A DNA stretch of 64,000 nt from Erinaceus europaeus (GCF_950295315.1 NC_080171.1:97020752-97084751), one strand, 5' to 3'; numbered from the stretch's first letter, positions 44,783-55,990 are shown. Notes: generated from the sequence alone by a model not told the origin. Made by a program: numbers and translations.

Positions 44783-45112
44783 ATTATTTTTTTTTTCCTT
44801 TCCCTAACTAGACCATGCTCAGTTCTGGCTTATGGTGGTGTTGGAATTGAACCTAGGATCTCAGAGCCTCAAACATGAAAGTTTTTTGCATAACCATTAT
44901 GCTATCTCCCTGGCCCTACTCTTTTATTTCTGTGTTTTTGGTTTTATGTTTGTTTCGTTTTTGTAAATAGAGATAAAGAGGGCAGAGAGAAAATGAAAGA
45001 GACCACAACACCAAAGCTTCCTTCAGTGCTGTGGGAGCCAGGCTCGAATTTGGGTCACAATGTTAAAGCATCATTCTATCTAGGTCAGCTATTTTGCCAG
45101 CTCCCCAGCCAG
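44783..45112 (-). mobile_element. Reverse SINEs C and E
   Basis: C 44783-44915; E 44940-45112 (cttccttcagtgctgtggg). Confidence 0.68.
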
Positions 45113-45183
45113 TTTTGTCTCAGTCTCTCAAGACTCTTCCTATTCCCTATTTAGATACTGAACCCAAATAAACTGTGCTTTTT

Positions 45184-45534
45184 TTTTTTTTTTCCTCCAG
45201 GGTTATTGCTGGGCTCGGTGCCTGCACCATGAATCCACCGCTCCTGGAGGCCATTTTTCCCCCTTTTTGTTGCCCTACTTGTTGCAGCCTCATTGCGGTT
45301 ATTATTGCCATTGTTGACGTTGCTTTGTTGTTGGATAGGACAGAGAGAAATGGAGAGAGGAGGGGAAGACAGCGAGAGAGGGGAGAGAAAGATATACACC
45401 TGCAGACCTGCTTCACCGCCCGTGAAGCGACTCCCCTGCAGGTGGGGAGCCGGGGGCTCGAACCGGGATCCTTACGCCGGTCCTTGCACTTTGTGCCACG
45501 TGCGCTTAACCCACTGCGCCACCGCCCGACTCCC
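45184..45534 (-). mobile_element. Full-length SINE A2
   Basis: 351 bp with every module present; perfect 14-bp TSD taaactgtgctttt at 45170 and 45535. Good reference copy for the family. Confidence 0.92.
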
Positions 45535-45680
45535 TAAACTGTGCTTTTTATCTTTCAGCTCTTAATGAGAAATTCCTACAGTTCCTTCCTCAGGTTCAAT
45601 CAATTTGTTGAGGACCAGAAAAAGTTTAGTCATTAGATTATTTATTTAATACATAAGGGTATAATTTAGGAAAAGCCAGA

Positions 45681-46112
45681 TGGAGGACATATGGGAGATA
45701 ACACAGTAGATAAAGCATTGGACTTCCAATCATGAAGTCCCAAGTTTTATCGCTGGTGTCACATATACTAGAGTGATGCTCTAGTGTTTCTTCTCTCTCC
45801 CTCAGAAAGAAATAAAATAATCTGAGAGTCGGGCGGTTGCGCAATGCACAAGTACCGGCGTAAGGGTCCTGGTTCTAGCCCCTGGCTCCCCACCTGCAGG
45901 GGAGTCGCTTCACGGGCGGTGAAGCAGGTCTGCAGGTGTCTATTTTTCTCTCCCCCTCTCTGTCTTCCCCTCCTCTCTCCATTTCTCTCTGTCCTATCCA
46001 ACAATGACAACATCAGTAACAGCAATAATAACTGCAACAACAGTAAAAACAACAAGGGTCACAAAAAAGAAATAAATATTAAAATAATAATAATATAAAA
46101 AAATAAATAAAT
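45681..46112 (+). mobile_element. SINEs D and A
   Basis: D 45681-45823; A 45824-46112 with a deletion around the A box. Ends about 145 bp before exon 4. Confidence 0.78.
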
Positions 46113-46256
46113 TTCTGGAGATTAACCATGTTCACTTTAGATGATGTGATGACTTATTCACATATGCTTTTGACACTTGTCTTTATCCTTCCTGAAGTTT
46201 GTCAATCAGTATATGAATGTGACAGCCCTAATCTGGGATCTGGGAATGTTTTTCAG

Positions 46257-46409
46257 AGACACACCAGTGGGAGTTAGCCACTTCAGAGGGCCTCTTGCCT
46301 CGCTATGAGCATGCAAGCTTCATTCCCGCCTGCACACCTGACAGCATCTGGGTATTTGGAGGTGCCGACCAGTCAGGAAATCGTAACTGCCTGCAAGTTC
46401 TGAATGCTG
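46257..46409 (+). CDS. RABEPK: RABEPK exon 4, kelch repeat 2
   Basis: The acceptor tttttcag ends at 46256. With the G carried over from exon 3 the frame reads E-T-H-Q-W-E-L, then LLPRYEHASFIPAC, then IWVFGGADQSGNRNCLQVLNA. The exon is 153 bp and ends GCT G before GTAAGT (phase 1). It is the second kelch blade, with the FGG core. From memory, human RABEPK reads Leu-Gly-Lys-His-Gln-Trp at the exon 3/4 junction, where this window reads Leu-Glu-Thr-His-Gln-Trp; both changes sit at the splice junction. Confidence 0.95.
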
Positions 46410-46479
46410 GTAAGTGGCCAGAGGGTGTTTTCATTGTCTATTTATATTTGTTTTAGAAAGTATTTATTTAAAAATTATT

Positions 46480-47469
46480 ATCTTTATTTATTTATTTATT
46501 TATTTTTAAAAGAATATTTATTTATGAGAAAGATAGGCAGAAAGAGAAAGAATCAGACATCACTCTGGCACATGTGCTGCCGAGGATTGAACTCAGGACC
46601 TCATGCTTGAGAATCCATTGCTTTATCTATTGTGCCACCTCCCGGACCACTTATCTTTATTTATTTAGATAAATAAATAGATAGAGACAGCCAGAAATTG
46701 AAAGGAAAGGGGGAGGTAGAGAGGGAGAGAGACAACTGCAGCCCTGCTTCACCACTCATGAAGCTTTCCCCCTGCAGGTGGGGACCAGGGGCTTGAACCT
46801 GGATCCTTGTGCACTGTAACATGTGTGCTCATAGAGGTGCGCCACCACCTGGTACCCAAAAATACTTATTTTTTATTTGATGGGAGTGAGAGACAATGAG
46901 AGTGAAAAGGCAGGGAGAGAGAGACCTACCACTTGTGAAGCTTCTCCCCCCCCCCCCCCCCCCCGTAGGTGGAGACCAATAGCTTGAACCTGGGCCCTTG
47001 AGCATGGTAATGAGTGTGCTCACCCGGGTACACCATCACCTGGCCCCTATATTTATTTATTTTATATTATTTTATTTTTATTTATTTTCCATTTTGTTTT
47101 ATTGTTGTAGTTATTGTTGTTGTTGATATTCTCATTGTTGGATAGGACAGAGAGAAATGGAGAAAGGAGGGGAAGACAAAGAAGAGAAGAGAAAGACAGA
47201 CACCTGTAGACCTGCTTCACTGCTTGTGAAGTGACTCCCTTGCAGGTGGGGAGCCGGGGGCTCAAACCAGAATCCTTATGCCTGTCCTTGCGCTTCGCGC
47301 CACCTAAACTTAACCCGCTATTTTATTTTACTTTTCCTTATTTTATTTTATTTTAATTTACCAAAGCACTGCTCAGCTGACTTATGGTAGTGTGGGTGAT
47401 TGAACCTGGGACTTTGGATCCTAGGAATAAGAGACTCTTTGCATAACCATTATGCTATATTTGCCCATC
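46480..47469 (-). mobile_element. Reverse SINEs D, B, B, A, C
   Basis: D 46496-46650 duplicated ttatctttatttattta of the B at 46651-46857; B 46858-47047 contains C19 (46946-46964); A 47050-47320; C 47322-47469. Confidence 0.78.
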
Positions 47470-47494
47470 CTGTATGTGCTTATTTTAAAGAGGC

Positions 47495-47958
47495 ATATAT
47501 TTATTTATTTATTTTAAAAATAATTTATTTATTTATTCATGAGAAAGATAGGAGAAGAGAAAGAACCAGCCATCACTCTGGTACATGTGCTGCTGGGGAT
47601 CAAACTCAGGACCTCATGCTTGAGAGTCTAGTGCCTTAGCCACTGTGCCACCTCCCGGACCACTAAAGAGGCATTTATTGACTTAATTTGAAAAAGAGAC
47701 AAACACAGCTCCATTCTGACATATGCAGTGCCAGGATCAAACCTAGAAACCAGGACCTCACACATTTAGGTCCCATGCTCTACCCACTGAGTTACCACTC
47801 AGTCATACGTATGTCTACATATGTCTAGTGAGAGAGAGAGAGAGAGAGAGAGAGGAGAAACACCAGAGCATTGCTCCATTGTGTGGTTTACTAGAAATCA
47901 AACTCAGGACCTCACAAATGGAAGTCCTACATGCTACTACTGACTCACCTCTCCCAAC
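47495..47958 (-). mobile_element. Reverse SINEs D and E-like
   Basis: D 47495-47662 with TSD taaagaggcat; E-like 47690-47806; C/E-like 47828-47958 carrying (GA)n at 47828-47856. Confidence 0.65.
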
Positions 47959-47983
47959 GACATTTTTGCTGTTGTTTAATTTT

Positions 47984-48724
47984 GTTTTTTAATTTTTTAT
48001 ATTTATTTATATATTCCCCTTTTGTTGTCCTTGTTGTCTTTTTTTATTGTTGTTGTAGTTATTATTGTTGTTGTTACTGATGTCGTTGTTGTTAGATAGG
48101 ACAGAGAAATGGAGAGAGGAGGGGAAGACAGAGATAGGGAGAGAAAGATAGACACCTGCAGACCTGCTTCACCGTCTGTGAAGTGACTCCCCTGCAGGTG
48201 GGGAGGACTGATCAACTCTGACTTAGGTTAGTGTTAGAGGTTGCACCTGGGTTGTGGACTGTGGTCTGCAAGGTGGTGCAGTGGATAAAGCAGTGGACTC
48301 TCAAGCTTGAGGCTGAATTTGATCCCCAGCAGCAGTGTGTGTACCAGAGTGATGTCTGGTTCTCTTTCTCCTCTTTTCTCTCTCTCACTAATAAATAGAT
48401 AAAATAAAAAAATAAAAAAGATACTGGACCTAGGACCTCAGAGCCTCCAGGCATAAAGGCTTTTTTTTCTTGTATTATCTTTATTTATTTATTTATTGGA
48501 TAAAGAATGCCAGAAATCGAGAGGGAAGGGGGTGACAGAGAGGGAGAGAGACACCTGCAGCCCTGCCTCACCACTCACAAAGCTTTCCCCTGCAGGTGGG
48601 GACTAGTGGCTTAAACCTGGGTCCTTTTCTTGCTTGTTGTAATGTGCGTTCAACCAGATGTGCTACTGCCCAGCCTCCACATGAAAGGCTTATTGCAAAA
48701 CTATTATACTATTTCCCTGCTCTG
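47984..48724 (-). mobile_element. SINE A plus C hosting D and B
   Basis: A (-) 47984-48206 truncated at its head and joined to C (-) 48207-48255; D (+) 48256-48420; C 48421-48463; B (-) 48464-48679; C 48680-48724. cataaaggctt and catgaaaggctt bound the B. Confidence 0.72.
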
Positions 48725-48792
48725 ATTATTGACATTGTAATTTATTAATAATGATTACACTGGAGGACAAGCAGATATGCCACCTTGTAGAA

Positions 48793-49001
48793 CATACACT
48801 TTATTTTTATTTAATTTTTTTATTCCCTTTATTTATGTATTGGCTAGAGACAACCAAAAATTGAGAGGAAAGAGGAAGATAGAGAGACAGATACCTGCAG
48901 CACTGCTTTACCACTTGCAAAGCTTTTCCCCTGCAGGTGGGGATGGGGTCCTTGTGCATTGTAACATGTGTGCTCAATCAGGTGTGCCACCACCTGGCCC
49001 C
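48793..49001 (-). mobile_element. SINE B
   Basis: Reverse copy; the tail includes tattccctttatttatgtat. Confidence 0.75.
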
Positions 49002-49131
49002 TATTTATTTATTTATTAATAATTATTATTTTTCATTACGAACCTTTTTTTTTTATACCATGTATCTTTTGGACAGCTGGGAAACCTTTTTTTTTTTTTT
49101 TTTAATTTTATTTATTAAAAAGGAAACACTG

Positions 49132-49865
49132 GGGAGTTGGGTGGTGGCGCAGCGGGTTAAGCGCAGGTGGCGCCAAGCGCAAGGACGGGCCCAAAGATCC
49201 CAATTCGAGCCCCGGCTCCCCACCTGCAGGGGAGTCGCTTCACAGGCGGTGAAGCAGGTCTGCAGGTGTCTGTCTTTCTCTCCCCCCTCTCTGTCTTCCC
49301 CTCCTCTCTCCATTTCTCTCTGTTCTATCCAATAACAATGACATCAATAATAACTACAAAAATAAAACAACAAGGGCAACACAGGTGTCCAACAACAGAT
49401 GAGTGGCTGAGCAAGTTGTGGTCTATATACACAATGGAATACTACTCAGCTGTTAAAAATGGTGACTTCACCATTTTCAGCTGATCTTGGATGGACCTTG
49501 AAAAAATCATGTTGAGTGAAATAAGTCAGAAACAGAAGGATGAATATGGGATGATCTCACTCTCAGGCCGAAGTTGAAAAACAAGATCAGAAAAGAAAAC
49601 ACAAGTAAAACCTGAAATGGAATTGGCATATTGCACCAAAGTAAAAGACTCTGGGGTGGGTGGGTGGGGAGAATACAGGTCCATGAAGGATGATAAATGA
49701 CATAGTGGGGGTGGTATTGTTAAATGGGAAACTGGGGAATGTTATGCATGTACAAACTATTGTATTTACTGTTGAATGTAAAACATTAATTCCCCAATAA
49801 AGAAATAAATTTAAAAAAAAAACAAAACAAGGGCAACAAAAGGGAATAAATAAATATTAAAAAGA
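49132..49865 (+). mobile_element. SINE A split by an L1 3' end
   Basis: SINE parts at 49132-49381 and about 49827-49865. The L1 piece (49383-49826) starts caggtgtccaacaacagatg, corresponding to position 59926 of the larger L1, and ends ccaataaagaaat. The TSD acaagggcaaca is SINE tail sequence. Confidence 0.85.
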
Positions 49866-49892
49866 ATATTTAAAAATTTTTTTTTAAATTTA

Positions 49893-50188
49893 GGTGGTTG
49901 GCGGTAGTGCAGTGTGTTGAGCGCAAGTGGTGCAAAGCTCAAGGACCGGCATAAGGATCCCAGTTCGAGCCCCTGGCTCCCCACCTGCAGGGGAGATGCT
50001 TCATAGGTGGTGAAGCAGGTCTGCAGGTGTCTATCTTTCTCTCCTCCTCTCTGTCTTCCCCTCCTCTCTCCATTTCTCTCTGCCCTATCCAGCAATGATG
50101 ACATCAACAACAACAATAATAATGACTACAACAGCAAGACAACAAGGGCAACAAAAGGGAAAATAAACAATAATAAAAAAATTTAAAA
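49893..50188 (+). mobile_element. SINE A
   Basis: Complete, head aggtggttggcggtag, tail to aaaaatttaaaaaaagg. Confidence 0.85.
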
Positions 50189-50201
50189 AAAGGAAACACT
50201 G

Positions 50202-50217
50202 GACACCCCGGGGCTGG

Positions 50218-50247
<30 letters not shown>
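50202..50247 (+). mobile_element. Poly(A) micro-retrocopy
   Basis: Sixteen bases (gacaccccggggctgg) followed by about 30 A, flanked by aaaggaaacactg (50189-50201 and 50245-50257). It looks like the last few bases of a polyadenylated RNA, 5'-truncated almost to nothing. Source unknown. Confidence 0.5.
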
Positions 50248-50249
<2 letters not shown>

Positions 50250-50329
50250 AAACACTGACAAAACCATAAGATAAGAGTGTTACAACTCCACACAGTTCCC
50301 ACCACCAGAACTCTGTATCCCATTATGTA

Positions 50330-50541
50330 TTATTTTTTAAATTTTTATTTCATTTTTTAAATATTTGTGTATTTATTTCCTTTTGTTGCCCCTTTTTTAT
50401 TGTTGTAGTTATTATTGCTGTCATTGTTGTTGGGTAGGGCAGAGAAAAATCGAGAGAGGAGAGGAAGACGGGGAGAGAAAGAAAGACACCAGCAGACCTG
50501 CTTCACTGTTTGTGAAGCGACCCCCCTGCAGGTGGGGAGCC
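50330..50541 (-). mobile_element. SINE A, 5'-truncated
   Basis: Reverse tail through ggtggggagccg; lacks the B box and head. Confidence 0.75.
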
Positions 50542-51540
50542 GTGTGTATTTTTTATTTACAAAAAGGAAACATTAAGGGAGTCGGGCAGTAGTGCAGTGG
50601 GTTAAGCACACGTGGCACAAAGCAAGGACCGGTGTAAGAGCCACTTGCTCCCCATCTGCAGGGGAGTCGATTCACAAGCGGTGAAGCAGGTCTGCAAGTG
50701 TCTATTTTTCTCTCCCCGTCTCTTTCATCCCCTCCTCTCTCCATTTCTGTCTGTCCTATCCACCAATGGCGACATCAGTAACAACAACAATAATAACTAC
50801 AACAATATAAACAAAAAGGGCAACAAAGGGGAATAAATACATATTTTAAAAAAAAGAGGAAACATTGACAAAACCATAGGATAAGAGGGGTACAATTCCA
50901 CATAATTCCCACCATCAGAACTCTGTATCCCATCTCCTCCCCTGATAGCTTTCCTATTCTTTATCCCTCTGGGAGTATGGACCCAAGGTCATTATGGGGT
51001 GCAGAAGGTGGAAGGTCTGGCTTCTGTAATTGCTTTCCCACTGAACATGGGTGTTGACAGGTTGATCCATACTCCCAGCGTGTCTCTCTCTTTCCCTAGT
51101 GGGTTGGGGTTCTGGGGAAGTGGGGCTCCAGGACGCATTGGTGGGGTTGTCTGTCCAAGAAAGTCTGGTTGGCATCATGTGAGCATCTGGAACCTGGTGG
51201 CTGAAAAGAGAGTTAACATATAAAGCCAAACAAGTTGTTGACTAATCATGAACCTAAAGGCTGGAATAGTGCAGATGAGGAGTTGGGGGGGGGGGGTGTC
51301 TCCATTTTGTAGATAGCTAGGAGGCCTATTTCAGTTATATTCCAAAGGGCCCATGACTATACTAGTTTTGTTTTGTTTTCTTTTCCCTGAGCCTGAAATC
51401 TGATATGCAGGTGGATCCAAGTTATTGTCTGGGGAGTTGATGTCATGGTTGGAAAAAAGACCAGAAAGCTGGATCAGGGTAGAGAGTAGCTCCCAAATAT
51501 GGGAAAGGTGTATAAATATTGCTGACCCATTATTTATTTT
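50542..51540 (-). mobile_element. Family X, second long copy, split by a SINE
   Basis: The 3' end at 50542-50575 is separated from the body (50853-51540) by a family A SINE (50578-50850). The flanking gaggaaacatt/aaaggaaacatt copies show the insertion point. Over about 650 bp it is nearly identical to the copy at 56.9 kb. Confidence 0.75.
50578..50850 (+). mobile_element. SINE A within family X
   Basis: Full head (gggagtcgggcagtag) and tail, lying in the X repeat just inside its 3' end. Confidence 0.85.
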
Positions 51541-51549
51541 TTATTTAAC

Positions 51550-51730
51550 TACAACAATAATAAAAAAGGGCAACAAAAGGGAAAAAAATATATATATATA
51601 GTAAATTGGACATTTACACAGCAAAATCTTTTTTTTTTTTTTTTGGCTTCTTTCAGTACAGTGGGGGTCAGGCTCATACACATGGCAAAGCAGTGCACTA
51701 ACCAAGTGAGCTATTATTTCACTAACCCTG
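51550..51730. mobile_element. SINE A tail and SINE E
   Basis: Only the last 50 bp of an A element (+) 51550-51600; E (-) 51625-51730. Confidence 0.6.
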
Positions 51731-52080
51731 GGAAATCAATTCTTGTCCAGTTATTTCTAGTCAAAGAAACTGATTTCCCACCAGAATTTTTTTTTTCTAG
51801 TCTAGAAAGTGTAATTTGATAACTCCCCAAGAAATAAAATAAAATGTGAGTGAATCATTAGTTGCAGTGGTGGTTAAGGAAAGTCTCTAAATCCCTCAAA
51901 TGACTTAAGACTCCTTTGTGGGATTTTTACTGTTTGTTCTGGCAGCAATACATCTCTCTAATCCACAAGTTCTCCAGGTTCTGTAGTCATAGAGACAGTT
52001 ACATTTTGCTTTGAATGTAGTCAAGGCTTATTTGGTCTCCACGTTCATGTTTGAGTTCCACATAGTTTACAAATATTTTG
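51731..52080 (+). other. Non-repetitive intron 4 segment
   Basis: Contains a segment (51770-51900) that resembles another at 53665-53715 plus 54911-54985. No exon signature. Confidence 0.45.
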
Positions 52081-52090
52081 TTTGGTATTT

Positions 52091-52893
52091 AAAAAATTTT
52101 TTAAATTATATTTATTTATTTTCCCCTTTGTTGCCCTTGTTGTTTTTGTCATTGCTGTTGTTATTGATGTTGTTGTTATTAGACAGGACAGGAGAAATAG
52201 AGAGGAGGGGAAGACAGAGAGAAGGACAGAAAGACACCTGCAGACCTGCTTCACCACCTGTGAAGGGACTCCCCTGCAGGTGGGGAGCCGGGGGCTCGAA
52301 CCGGGATCCTTACACTGGTCCTTGCGCTTTGCTCCATGTGCGCTTAACCGCTGCACTACTGCCTGACTCCCACTTTTTTTTTTCCTCCAGGGTTATCACT
52401 GGGATTCATTGCCTGTACTATGAATCCACTGCTCCAGGAGGCTATTTTTTCCCTTTTGTTTTCCTTGTTTATCATTGTTGTTGTTATTGTTATTGATATC
52501 GTTGTTGTTGGATAGGACAGAGAGAAATCGAGAGAGATGGGGAAGACAGACGGAGAGAAATATAGACACCTGCAGACCTGCTTCACTGCCTGTGAAGCGA
52601 CTCTACTGCAGGTGGGGAGCTGGGTTCTCGAACCAGGATCCTTAAGCCGGTCTCTGCACTTTGCACCATGTGTGCTCAACCTACTACTACACTACCACCT
52701 AGCCCCTCTATTTGGTACTTTGTATATGGAATGAGGGCCTTTACTATTTATTTATTCTTTCTATTTTATTTGATAAGAAAGAGAAAAGTTGAGAGGGGAG
52801 GAGAAATACAGAGGTAGAGAGAGGGCCAGGCAGTCGTGTACCTGGTAGAGTGCACATGTTCCAGTGTGCAAGGACCCAGTTTCAAGCCTGATG
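52091..52893. mobile_element. SINEs A, A2, B
   Basis: A (-) 52091-52371 and A2 (-) 52372-52706 between tttggtatt and tttggtactt; B pieces (-) 52740-52820 and (+) 52822-52893. Confidence 0.75.
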
Positions 52894-52899
52894 TGGTTC

Positions 52900-53210
52900 A
52901 AATTGTTTTAAATTTTTTGAGTCTCAGTTCTTTTATCTGCAAAGTGGGGTTAATCTTTTTTTTTTTTTTAGTTTTAATTTTTTTTATTACATTTATTTAT
53001 TGGTTAGAGATAGCCAGAAATTGAGAGGGGGTAGGGGGTGATAGGGAGAGAGAGACACCTGCAGCACTACTTCACCACTCATGAAGCTCGCCCTCTGCAT
53101 GTGGGGACCTTGGGCTTGAACCTGGGTCCTTGCATACTGTAACATGTGTGTTCAACCACGTGCGCCACCACCCAGCCCCCGGGGCTACTCTTTACCCCCC
53201 TTGCAGGATA
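52900..53210 (+). repeat. MIR split by SINE B
   Basis: gagtctcagttcttttatct then gcaaagtggggttaatc is MIR; a B element (-) at 52955-53179 separates it from ctttacccccttgcaggat. Confidence 0.55.
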
Positions 53211-53300
53211 GAGTAAGGACAGTAAGGACAGTGGGGTTATGGTTTGGCAGATAAAAATCAGTTATGGAGCCTTGGTGTCTCTTGATTTTAATGATGGCAT

Positions 53301-53302
<2 letters not shown>

Positions 53303-53335
<33 letters not shown>

Positions 53336-53356
53336 GAGAGAGAGAGAGAGAGAGAG
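53303..53356. repeat. (TA)n(GA)n microsatellite
   Basis: About 29 bp of TA followed by 24 bp of GA. Confidence 0.93.
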
Positions 53357-53399
53357 GGGAGTGGGGGAGGGAAGAAGGAGGAGGGAGAGAGAGAAGCTG

Positions 53400-53602
53400 G
53401 ATTAGCAAAGCTGGCTGAGTGCACATGTTACAGTGTACAAGAGTCTGGATTTGAGCCCTCTGTCCCCACCTGCAGGGGGAAAGCTTTGCAAGTGATGGAG
53501 CAGTGCTGTAGGCATCTCTCTGTTTCTCTTCCTTTTTATCTTCCCTTTTCCTCTCAATTTCTGACTGTCTCTATCCAATAAATAAATAAAGATAATAAAA
53601 AT
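53400..53602 (+). mobile_element. SINE B
   Basis: Head degraded, tail ccaataaataaataaagata intact. Confidence 0.72.
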
Positions 53603-53717
53603 TTTCTATATATATATATGTAGAGAGAGAGAGAACCTGGAAAGCAAAGGAATTAACTTTCCACTGGATCTCTTTTCACTCCTATGAAGTATAATTTGAC
53701 ACCATGCCCAAGAAATT

Positions 53718-54910
53718 TTTTTTAAATTTCTTTATTGGGGGACTAATGGTTTACAGTCAACTGTAAAGTACAATAGTTTGTACATGCATAACATTTCCAC
53801 ATAATAATACAACCCCCACTAGGTCCTCTGCCATCCTGTTCCAGGACCTGAACTCTTCCCCATACCCACCCCAGAGTCTTTTACTTTGGTGCAATATATC
53901 AACTCCAGTCCAAGTTCTGCTTAGAGTTTTCCCTTCTGATTTTGTTTTTCAACTTCAGTCTATGAGTGAGAACATCTCATCTTTGTCCTGTTTCTGACCT
54001 ATCTCACTTAACATGATTTCATTTAAAAAAAAATTTATGTATTTATTAATGAGAAAGATAGGAGAGAGAAAGAACCAGGCATCATTCTGGTATATGTGCT
54101 GCTGGAGATTGAACTCGGGACCTCATCCTTGAGAATCCAATGCTTTATCCATTGTGCTACCTCCCAGACCACAACATGATTTCTTTTTAAAATCTTTTTT
54201 TCATATTTTTATTTATTTATTAGATAGAGACAGAGAAATTGAGAGGGGGAAGGAAGATAGGGAGAGAGACAGAGAGACATCTGCAGCCCTGTTTCACCAC
54301 TTGTGAAGCTTTCCTCCTGCAGGTGGGGACCAGGGGCTTGAATCCAGGTCCTTACACATGTAATGTGTGTGCTTAACCAGGTGCACCACTGCCTGGCCCC
54401 TATAACATGATTTATTTCTTTTTTTAAAGTTTTTACATTCTCATTGAACACGTCTTTTGTCTTTTACTTATTATTTTTTAACTTTATTTTTATTAGATAG
54501 AGACAGAGAAATTGAGGGAAGGGGAGAGAGAGATGGAGAGAGACAGAGAGACTCCTGCAGCCCTGCTTCACCACTCAAGAAGCTTTCACCCTGCAGGTGG
54601 GGACCAGGGTCTTGAATCCGGGTCCTTGTGCACTGTAGTGTGTGCGCTTAACCAGATGTGCCATCACCTGGCCAAGATGGGTTAAAGAAGGCAAATTCAC
54701 CATTTGTAATAGCTGAGTAGTATTCCATTGTGTATATATACCACAACTTACTCAGCCACTCATCTGTTATTGGACACCTGGTTTGCTTCCAGATCTTGGC
54801 TATTACAAATTATGCTGCTATGAATATAGGAAGACACACATTTTTTTTTGGATGGGTGTTTTTGGTTCTTTGGAATATATCCCCAGGAAAAGAATTGCAA
54901 TATCATAGGA
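53718..54910 (-). mobile_element. L1 3' part with three SINEs nested
   Basis: L1 pieces at 53718-54020 (3' UTR) and 54675-54910 (ORF2 end: ttggctattacaaattatgc). Between them lie D (-) 54021-54172, B (-) 54184-54403 and B (-) 54440-54674. aacatgattt occurs at 54010, 54173 and 54404, the repeated TSD. Confidence 0.8.
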
Positions 54911-55037
54911 TATGACCAATAAATTTTAAAAAGTAAGTGAACCTTTAGTTGCTTTGGTGACTAAGGCAAATCTCTTGAGGTAGATACTCAATTACTGCCT
55001 TTTCTTTTTGTCCTATACACTCTTGTTTCATTCTAAA

Positions 55038-55457
55038 AGGAAGAGATGGTGCAGTAGATAGACCATGGGCTTAGAAATATGAGGTCCCTTGGAGCTTCAG
55101 TGGCTCAATCAGTTAGCGCGCGCGGTACTTATACAGAAGTATGAAGTCCCAAGATCAATCCACCAGCATGGCATATGCCAGAGTGATGCACCTGTTCTCT
55201 TTTTTCTTCCTTTTCTTTTTCTTTCTTCCTTCCTTTCCTTTCTTTCTTTTTTTTTTTTAATTATCTTTATTTATTGGATACAGACAGCCAGAAATCTAGA
55301 GGATGATAAAGAGAAGAGAGAGAGAGAGACATCTCAAGCACTACTTCACCACTCTCAAAGCTTTCTTCCTGCAGGTGGGGGGGACAAGGGGGCTCGAACC
55401 TGGGTCCTTGCTCATTGTAATACTTGCGCTCAACCAGGTGCGCCACCACCTGGCCCC
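55038..55457. mobile_element. SINE D with tRNA-half insert; SINE B
   Basis: D (+) 55038-55088 and 55140-55250, pyrimidine-rich tail; B (-) 55251-55457 inserted in that tail. Confidence 0.72.
55089..55139 (+). mobile_element. Retro-inserted 5' half of tRNA-Ile(UAU)
   Basis: The insert contains gcttcagtggctcaatcag followed by ttagcgcgcgcggtacttat, matching the acceptor stem, D arm and anticodon arm of intron-containing tRNA-Ile-UAU up to the anticodon. No T arm or A tail follows. It breaks a family D SINE, and tatgaggtccc (55078-55088) and tatgaagtccc (55140-55150) flank it as a TSD. This fits the tailless retropseudogene class. It is not a functional tRNA gene. Confidence 0.65.
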
Positions 55458-55568
55458 CTTTTCTTTTCTTTTTTTCTTTTCTTTTATTCTCTTTTATTCT
55501 CTTTTCTCCTCTTTTCTTTCTTCTCTTTTTTCTCCTTTGTTCATGTCAATAAATTTAAAGAAACAAAG

Positions 55569-55990
55569 GAGTTGGGGAGACAGTATAATTGTTATGCAAA
55601 AGACTTTCATGTCTGAGGCTCTGAGGTCTCAGGTTCAATCCCCAGCACCACCATCAGCCAGAGCTGCTCAGTGCTCTGGTGTTTCTCTCTGTGTCTTTTT
55701 CTCTGCATTTCTCTCATATAAGTAAAACATTAAAAAAGAAAGAAGGACGTGGCACAAAGTACAAGGGCCAGCATAAGGATCCCGGTTCGAGCCCCCGGCT
55801 CCCCATCTGCAGGGGAGTCACTTTTTCTCTCCCCCTCTCTGTCTTCCCCTTCCTCTCTCCATTTCTCTCTGTCCTATCTAACAATGACGACATCAATAAC
55901 AACATCAATAATAATAACAATAAAAAACAAGGGCAACAAAAGGGAAAATAAATATATAAGAAATTTAAAAAAATAATAAAAAAAGAAAGG
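55569..55990 (+). mobile_element. SINEs C and A
   Basis: C 55569-55738; A 55746-55990 lacks the head and about 50 bp in the middle. Confidence 0.78.

Larger units (their letters stand above)
39804..46256 (+). other. RABEPK: RABEPK intron 3
   Basis: About 6.5 kb. Non-SINE pieces are 41800-41990, 43270-43397, 45550-45680 and 46113-46256. 41800-41999 and 43270-43400 were contiguous before a run of insertions; the shared tagctctgtcttt marks the break. Confidence 0.9.
49105..50330 (-). mobile_element. Family X 3' end, broken by several insertions
   Basis: X pieces at 49105-49131 and 50249-50325 are the two sides of one element. aaaggaaacactg recurs at 49118, 50189 and 50245, marking two successive insertions: a SINE block and a poly(A) mini-insert. 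Confidence 0.65.

Noticed and set aside
48937..49335. 132-codon ORF in intron 4
   Set aside because: Joins a SINE B, poly(T) and a SINE A; no coding signature.
55089..55180. Functional tRNA-Ile gene
   Set aside because: Matches only the 5' half; the T arm and acceptor 3' strand are replaced by SINE sequence.
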